64,000 bases of DNA from Zancudomyces culisetae (Eukaryota; Kickxellomycota; Harpellomycetes; Harpellales; Legeriomycetaceae). Positions 57,602 through 64,000 of the stretch are shown piece after piece; position 1 is the stretch's first letter; each line of letters opens with the position of its first letter. The stretch is taken from contig LSSK01000094.1 of NCBI GenBank assembly GCA_001969505.1, forward strand, positions 1 through 64,000, read 5' to 3'. The position numbers and the translations under genes were made by a program. Under the pieces are notes generated by a model. It saw nothing but the letters and a program-made list of their open reading frames with translations, did no database searches and was not told the origin of the DNA.

Positions 57602-60600
57602 TTATTTTTTTGAATTATTAAATAAATCGCTTTTTTTAAGACAAGTATAATGTACAAATACCATCTCATTATCCATTATATTATGTTGGTACTGTTTATA
57701 GCTATTCAAAAACCTAAACTTCTCCATATCGTCATTACCACTTCCATTATCGTGCTTAGAAACTCTGGTAGATTGTCTTTGTCCACTACCCAGTCTTGGT
57801 TGATTATCATTGACCCAAAGATGTACTGATGGTAACAATTTATAGTTATTAAATGTAATTTTGGTAGTATGGTTGTTGTACATCTCGGTCTCCATGTTGG
57901 AATTCCCACCCTCTGGATTACTCTTTCCTAGCTGCTTTTCTTTTTTGTTTTGTTCAACTGTATATAAACTCGCATTCTCATCATTGGTATTGCTGGTGCT
58001 GTTAAAATGTTCACAATCATATGGCAAGCTGGAATATACCGTCAAATCATTTCCATACCCACTAAACGATTTGTATCTGAATTGTCGATCTCTAGCAGCC
58101 AAAGTCACATCCACATCCAAATCCACACCTACACCTACACCTACATCTACATTGGCATCCGAATTCCGTTGACATTTTTGTTCCTGCTCAAACGCCTTGG
58201 ACCTAATCCCTACAAAATCATAATCAGTAACCACCAATTTCTTGAAACAAATCCGGCAGTATCTTCCCTCACCCAATCCCATCTTTCTAATACTTTCACC
58301 CCTATTTCTACCTGCACTTGTATTTCTTTGCACATCGCTCGGCTTCATATTTGGTGACGAAAGCATTTGTTTTGCACCTGAAATTGCTGTTCCTGTTCCT
58401 GCTCCTGCTCCTGCTCCTGCTCCTGTTGTGTTTGTTCTTGTCACTGCTGATGAGTATGTATTGTTAAACGTACCAAAATAGTAATACGTTTGTGTTTCAT
58501 ACATCTTTAGCCTCGTTTGCAGCTCACTGTTGTATCCCCGATATACATCCATGTATTGTTCCTGCTGCTGAATCATGCCCTGTGTTGTATAATACTGGAG
58601 TGTCAGATAGTCAACTAGTTTATTTAATTCGTAGTCGTCTGGAATTACTGCTGCCATCTGAACTTCATTTTTGTCTTTGCCTTTGTCTTTTTCTAGTTCG
58701 CTACTATTAGTAGCATCATCTACCATCAACATTTGATTGATATCCAGTTTTTCTCCTTTGGTTCTGATCATTTTGTCTACATATTCCATCAACCATTTGA
58801 CAATTTTGCCATTTTGACTTGTTTTACTCGCTTCGTTACAGTAACTAATTAGGCTTTTGAATAGTAGTATGTATATGTTGGGATTTTCCTGTACAAATAC
58901 TACACAATAATCTTCCAACACCTCCATTTCCTCCAACCTTTTGTCAGTTTCATCTCCATTTAGGCTTTGATCGTGTGTTTTCTTGTATTCAGCAATTACA
59001 TATTCCAACATCATACTGATTCCAAAACTATATCGCTGCAACTTGCCCAAAACTATTGCTCGTTCTTTAATCAAAACATACTTGGTACCATCACCATCAC
59101 CATCACCACCACCACTACTCTTTTTATTACTGTGCTTTTGTATTAGAGATTCTAACTTTTGCAATGTCCTTTCATAATTGTATTGCTTGCTCTCACTCAA
59201 AAATCTGTACAACTTGTCGCCATATTGTTTAACTACAAGTTGTCCCCTTTCAAGCTTTTCATCCAACTCTATCAAGTAGTAGTCAATCAGCTTATCATTC
59301 AAAACCCGTTGTTCATAATCCATTATTTTTTCTTTTTCTCTTTTTCTTTCCCTCTCAACTCTTATACTTGACATTTCATTCTCATTCTCGTTTTTATTTT
59401 CCGCCAACATTTCTTTTTCCTTTCGTTGTTGATCTTTAACATAATGTTCTAAATAATATATCGCTAGCCTTATATCAACTTGTCGTAGATACTCGCTTAT
59501 TCTTAATACCATTGTCATTGTCTCTTCCTCACCTCTCCCTCTTCCTCTTCCATTTACTGTTGTTGTTGGTGTTGGTGTTGTTGGTGTTGTTGGTGTTGTT
59601 GGTGTTGTTGGTGTTGTTGGTGTTGTTGGTATTTTTGGTGTTTTTGTTTCAGATAGATTTTGTGCTTTTTGTGTAGATTGTCCATACACTTGAGACTTAG
59701 CACTATAATTTCCATATATAAATATCCCAGAAATAATTTTTCTCTGCTTTTCAACATCTCCACTATGTGATTTTAATGGTTCTACCAAATACTGCAAGAT
59801 CACATCAACATTTTCGTATAAATCCAATCTACTCAAATACCGAATTATCATTGCTTCTTTTTCCTCCTTTTCCTCATCAGTATACATCCTGATTATCAAG
59901 TCCAATGCCTTCTTATGCAGCCCTTTTCCATTATACAGATCCACCAAGTACTTGGCATGATCAATTTTCTTACCATTCACATCCCCATTACCACCAGGCT
60001 GTGGTAATAGTATTTCTTCAGCCTTCATCACATCACAATAATTCTTTACTCGCACCAATGACCCCGCCAAACTAGGAAATGTATCTATATACACTCTTAG
60101 CAATTCGCTATCAACCTGTCCAAACACCTCCTCTATCATCAATCGCTGCTTCTTGAATTCTATTCCCATAACCACATTACGGCGCTTCCCAACGTGTGTA
60201 TATTCGATTGTACCGCATTCGTTGTTCGTCTGTGCCTTTTGTAACCGTCGTCGTTGCTCTACTAAATAGTCCATCAACTCTCTGTTATACCTCTTCCGGC
60301 TCTCTTTTTCCACCACATCTTTTCTTTTTCTTGCTTGCTCTCGCTTCTCTTTCTCTTTCTCTTTCTCTTTCTCTTTCTCTTTCTCTTTCTCTTTCTCTTT
60401 CTCTTTCTCTTTCTCTTTNNNNNNNNNNNNNNNNNNNNNNNNNNNNNNNNNNNNNNNNNNNNNNNNNNNNNNNNNNNNNNNNNNNNNNNNNNNNNNNNNN
60501 NNNNNNNNNNNNNNNNNNNNNNNNNNNNNNNNNNNNNNNNNNNNNNNNNNNNNNNNNNNNNNNNNNNNNNNNNNNNNNNNNNNNNNNNNNNNNNNNNNNN

Positions 60601-63530
60601 NNNNNNNNNNNNNNNNNNNNNNNNNNNNNNNNNNNNNNNNNNNNNNNNNNNNNNNNNNNNNNNNNNNNNNNNNNNNNNNNNNNNNNNNNNNNNNNNNNNN
60701 NNNNNNNNNNNNNNNNNNNNNNNNNNNNNNNNNNNNNNNNNNNNNNNNNNNNNNNNNNNNNNNNNNNNNNNNNNNNNNNNNNNNNNNNNNNNNNNNNNNN
60801 NNNNNNNNNNNNNNNNNNNNNNNNNNNNNNNNNNNNNNNNNNNNNNNNNNNNNNNNNNNNNNNNNNNNNNTCTTTCTCTTTCTCTTTCTCTTTCTCTTTC
60901 TCTTTCTCTTTCTCTTTCTCTTTCTCTTTCTCTTTCTCTTTCTCTTTCTCTTTCTCTTTCTCTTTCTCTTTCTCTTTTTCATTGTCATCGTTTTCCACTT
61001 CCACTTCCTGATTTTGATTATGATTATGATTTTGCTCCTCTACAGACTGCTTATCATTACTTTTGAATTTAACGCCTTCTGTACCATCGTTCCCTTTTTC
61101 GTCCTCATTGTTTTTATTCTCAAATATTGTTTCATAAATCTCAATAACTTTTTTGGGTTCTATTTTCATTTCCATCAACCGATTCATCATAGACTGTCGT
61201 CTATTTTCAACTTCTGCATCCGGTCTTGTTCTATAATGATATTGATACTTTTTTTCGGTTGGCGTCAGAATTGGAGTTCCTGTTGGAGTTAACGTTGAGG
61301 TTGTACTACCTTTATCCTGCCTTTCCTCTTGTTGTTTGATTTCTCTTCGTATTTCTTGCACTTTTACAACATTTGTTTCGGTTGTCAACACATCAACAGC
61401 CTCTAAGTATCGAATTTTTTTCAAAATCGCTTGTCGTGAGTCTATCTTACCCCTACCGCCATCGTTGCTCTGCTTTCTGCTGTCACCAATTTTCTCTGCC
61501 ACTCTATCACCACCACCATCACCATCATTCTCTTCCTCCTCCTCCTCCTCCTCTTCGTCTTCTTCTTCTTCTTGTAGCTTTCCAATAACCATACTATCAG
61601 CTCCTCGCATAACCAAACTCTCGGCCTCTTGGTACTCCCGTTCTTTGATCGCCTCCTCCACTTGTTCTCCTATAGGAACAGGAACCAACCGCCACACTGT
61701 ACGGCTTCCGGCTACCATCACTTGCCTTCCTCCTCCGCTACCACCTGTCTCCTTAACTATTAGTATTGGCACATCACTTGCCAACTCTCTATTTTCATAT
61801 TCATTGTCACTATAATTATCATAATCATCACCCTCATTCTCATTGTCATTCCCAGTATCGCTTTCGTTTTCGTTTTCGTTTTTGTTTTTGTTTTTGTTTT
61901 CGTTCTCTTCTCCATCTTCTTCATTTTGCTCTCTACTTTTTCTTCCTTTTGAATTCACCTCCGGTATCTCTTTTCTCACACTACCGCTCCATTTCAAATT
62001 ATCACTGCTTTTGACATTCTCGCCTCCACTGTCAATATCAAATCTTGTAGTTTCCAATGCAATTTGTTGAACCAAGTTGTTTGTCATAACATTTCTCACT
62101 TCTATAACATAACCTTTTTTGTTCGTTGCTGATGTTTTATTTGAGCTCTTTGTATCCACCTCTTGTTTCTGTTCCTGTACTTGCCCTTGTTCTTTACCCT
62201 GGGTTCCACTCTGACCTTGATCTTGATCTCTACTATATGACTTACTCTCCCTTCTCCTCTGCACTCTACCACATCCCCTTTCCTTAGTCCCTCCTCTTTC
62301 CACCATCGTTTCAAAATCAATTTCCGTCTCCGTTCCGGAAATACCTAGTACATATGAACCACTGTACGTCAGGCCAACAGGATTCTGCTCAAATTTTATA
62401 CTGGGTCCAATGTTGCCCATGTGTTGTGTGATATTACCCAGGCCATACGCTTGGTTTTTGTCGGTTTTAATATAATTTCGTTTACTTAGCTTCCCAAATC
62501 CCGTTATAAATACCCCAATATTTTCTCTGCATAACAGCAGCTCCTCATTCATCATCCGCTCTATCCGTGGTTTATTGCCCTTTTGTCCATAAAATAGACC
62601 CAGCCCAGCTGATGAACTTAACGCGCCCGCCAAACCAAGACCCCAGCTTCCCCATCCATAATAAGACCCCTGTGCTGCCGGTGTTGTTGTTGTAGTTGCT
62701 GCTCCTGTTGCATCTATCACATTACCATCAGTATTGATATTTCCTCCGTCTTTTTCTATATTACTACCCATTCCCATTCCCATCCCCATCCCCATCCCCA
62801 CTCCTAACTCCATTCCACCCCCCATTCCTGCACTCATCCCCTCTCTTCCTCTCCCAACAACACTCGCTCCTACTGTAAGTAGACTCGCTGTGTCTGCTGC
62901 AAACAATTCATCCCACTGTCCGTGGTTCAATTCTAGCGACCAAAATTCTTTGTCGGTGGCTACTATAATCATTGACACTGTTCCCATACCTATGCTCTCA
63001 ACCCGCTCGCTACAATTGTATTCCTTGCATTCTCTATACTCTGCATCGCGCCACTCGTAAACAACCAGTTTTTTGCGTGTCACAATCGCCAGCTTAGAAA
63101 CCATTGTTGGAATATTGTCAATCATCTCGATGGCTGTTAAACTTGTCATTAGTCTAGCTCCCTTTGTATTGTTTAGCACTAGTGCTTTTGTAAATGTGTT
63201 GAGTTCATACAGCGTCACGATGCCTTCGGAGAGCACCGCCAGAATCCCAGTTTCTTTAATCACCTCCATTTGCTCTATTGCCCGCCTAGTCAGCGCCTTT
63301 TTGGTCTCCACCAGTGTTACTTCGATTCCTTTATTTTTGATCCTGCCATTTTTTTGCTGTTGATGTTGTGGTTGATTTAGTTTTGTTTGTTTTGCCTCAT
63401 TTGTATCATACACTAGCAAGGTTCCATCGGTTGTTCCCACCAACATTCGATTTCCATATATCACCATGCTTTTTATCTGTAGCTGTAGCCGCTCTATCAC
63501 CGGCACAGCAACAAATGCCCTTCTACCCAT
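57602..63530 (-). CDS. VPS39: Vps39/Vam6-like HOPS tethering subunit, very large, interrupted by a gap
   Basis: An ATG at 63530 opens a CNH domain (IKSMVIYGNRMLVGTTDGTL, then LVYD). The clathrin-repeat part includes KYLVDLYNGKGLHKKALDLI. A C-terminal zinc-finger-like Vps39 domain starts YCRICFKKLVVTDYDFV and ends VFVHYTCLKK. The family binds Rab7/Ypt7 and tethers vacuole/late-endosome membranes as part of HOPS. More than 1800 residues are encoded, against ~900-1050 usually, because of low-complexity inserts (Gly/Met, Glu/Asp, Asn, Thr-Pro, Lys-Glu). The gap at 60419-60870 lies inside the (Lys-Glu)n tract and the frames on its two sides differ by one, so the gap size is wrong. Confidence 0.88.
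59566..59632 (-). repeat. 9-bp minisatellite coding Thr-Pro-Thr repeats
   Basis: On the plus strand about seven GTTGTTGGT-type units run head to tail; in the Vps39 frame they read as repeating Thr-Thr-Pro. Confidence 0.9.
60344..60978. repeat. Hexanucleotide microsatellite (TTTCTC)n flanking a gap
   Basis: Perfect TTTCTC units run at about 60344-60418 and 60871-60978, reading AAAGAG (Lys-Glu) in the Vps39 frame. The Ns between are probably more of the same repeat, since both edges are within it. Confidence 0.95.
60419..60870. other. Assembly gap (Ns)
   Basis: 452 undetermined bases inside the Vps39 coding microsatellite. Confidence 1.
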
Positions 63531-64000
63531 GTTTCCGCTTTATTATTTTTATTCTCTAGTTTTTTTTTTTTGTAATCCCAGGTATGTCTTTGGTATTGTT
63601 TGAATTGCTATTTGCAACAACTGGTTCAAAAAAGAAACTAGTTCGATATGAAGGGAGGTATATATTTTGTATAATTAAAATAAGTGTCCAGTATGCCAAC
63701 TCGCTATTATCTCCTAAACACTGCCCAGTATCTAATAATTTGGTTTAATACGTATATTTATTTTGAACCATTTTACTCGATATAATCTTCAATTTGAAAT
63801 TGAAAATTAGTATTTCAAATTAAATGAATTTATTTCTTGAGTTTCAAACATGCAAATTTTAATCTCAACCCACACGCGCTCATTTATAGTTCGAGTAAAA
63901 TTCGAGTAAAATTCGAGAAAATTAAACTTCAGCACCATATTTCCAAGTTAAAAAATAAATAGGCTGAAAACCGAAGCTGCTTTTCAAATTGAATGTATAA
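63531..64000. other. Upstream region of VPS39 to window end
   Basis: 470 bp, AT-rich, with a triple AATTCGAG(T)AAA-like motif near 63890-63920. No gene seen. Confidence 0.5.

Noticed and set aside
57602-63530. Two separate genes overlapping in the gap region
   Set aside because: The N-terminal CNH half and C-terminal clathrin-repeat half belong to the same family layout, and both read Lys-Glu into the gap; one gene with a mis-sized gap is simpler.

Overview
The window looks like nuclear DNA of an AT-rich, compact eukaryotic genome, most likely a fungus and probably an early-diverging (zoopagomycote-like) lineage. Short introns (roughly 80-150 nt) start GT and almost always end ATAG. There are no operons, two intronless tRNAs, and a set of conserved eukaryotic housekeeping genes (MCM4, Psf1, Dis3/Rrp44, Vps39, Derlin, an Mcr1-type cytochrome b5 reductase). 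The fungal assignment is inference from gene style. No rRNA or mitochondrial marker is present to settle it.

Layout. 1-3.9 kb: the start of a secreted protein running off the left edge, then gene-poor AT-rich DNA. 3.9-7.3 kb: a four-exon bifunctional lysine-ketoglutarate reductase/saccharopine dehydrogenase. It converges on a six-exon RSF1/CECR2-like PHD-finger chromatin protein (7.4-10.8 kb). 11.6 kb: dithiol glutaredoxin. 12.1-12.4 kb: a possible structured RNA. 13.0-16.2 kb: MCM4. 16.8-17.9 kb: a protein of unknown function. 19.4-19.5 kb: a tandem tRNA-Asp/tRNA-Glu pair. 20.0-21.1 kb: a trypsin-fold protein that has lost its catalytic His and Ser and looks GPI-anchored. 21.6-21.9 kb: a possible retroelement relic. 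22.2-24.7 kb: a Myc/Max-type bHLH-zipper protein. 25.5-30.1 kb: an assembly gap, then gene-poor DNA with one decayed coding relic. 30.2-33.5 kb: Dis3/Rrp44, whose stop codon lies 4 bp from that of a convergent three-exon orphan gene (33.5-35.6 kb). 38.3-39.3 kb: GINS subunit Psf1, divergent from a small coiled-coil protein.

41.2-48.3 kb is a paralogue cluster: two tandem NADH-cytochrome b5 reductase genes, the second without a membrane anchor and partly homogenised with the first, followed by three different Mpv17/PMP22-family genes. The rest holds an F-box/LRR-like protein, a Derlin with a Cdc48-binding SHP box, a GM130-like golgin with a 120-bp internal tandem repeat, and a very large Vps39/Vam6 with extreme low-complexity insertions. 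A hexanucleotide (Lys-Glu)n tract in Vps39 coincides with the second assembly gap.

The genes act in separate pathways: DNA replication (MCM4, Psf1), exosome RNA decay (Dis3), Golgi/vacuole traffic and ERAD (golgin, Vps39, Derlin), mitochondrial/peroxisomal membrane and redox functions, and lysine metabolism. I found no self-contained novel system such as a defence locus or biosynthetic cluster. The most unusual items are the fused lysine enzyme, the GPI-anchored pseudoprotease, the gene-converted reductase pair beside the Mpv17-family cluster, and the candidate structured RNA.
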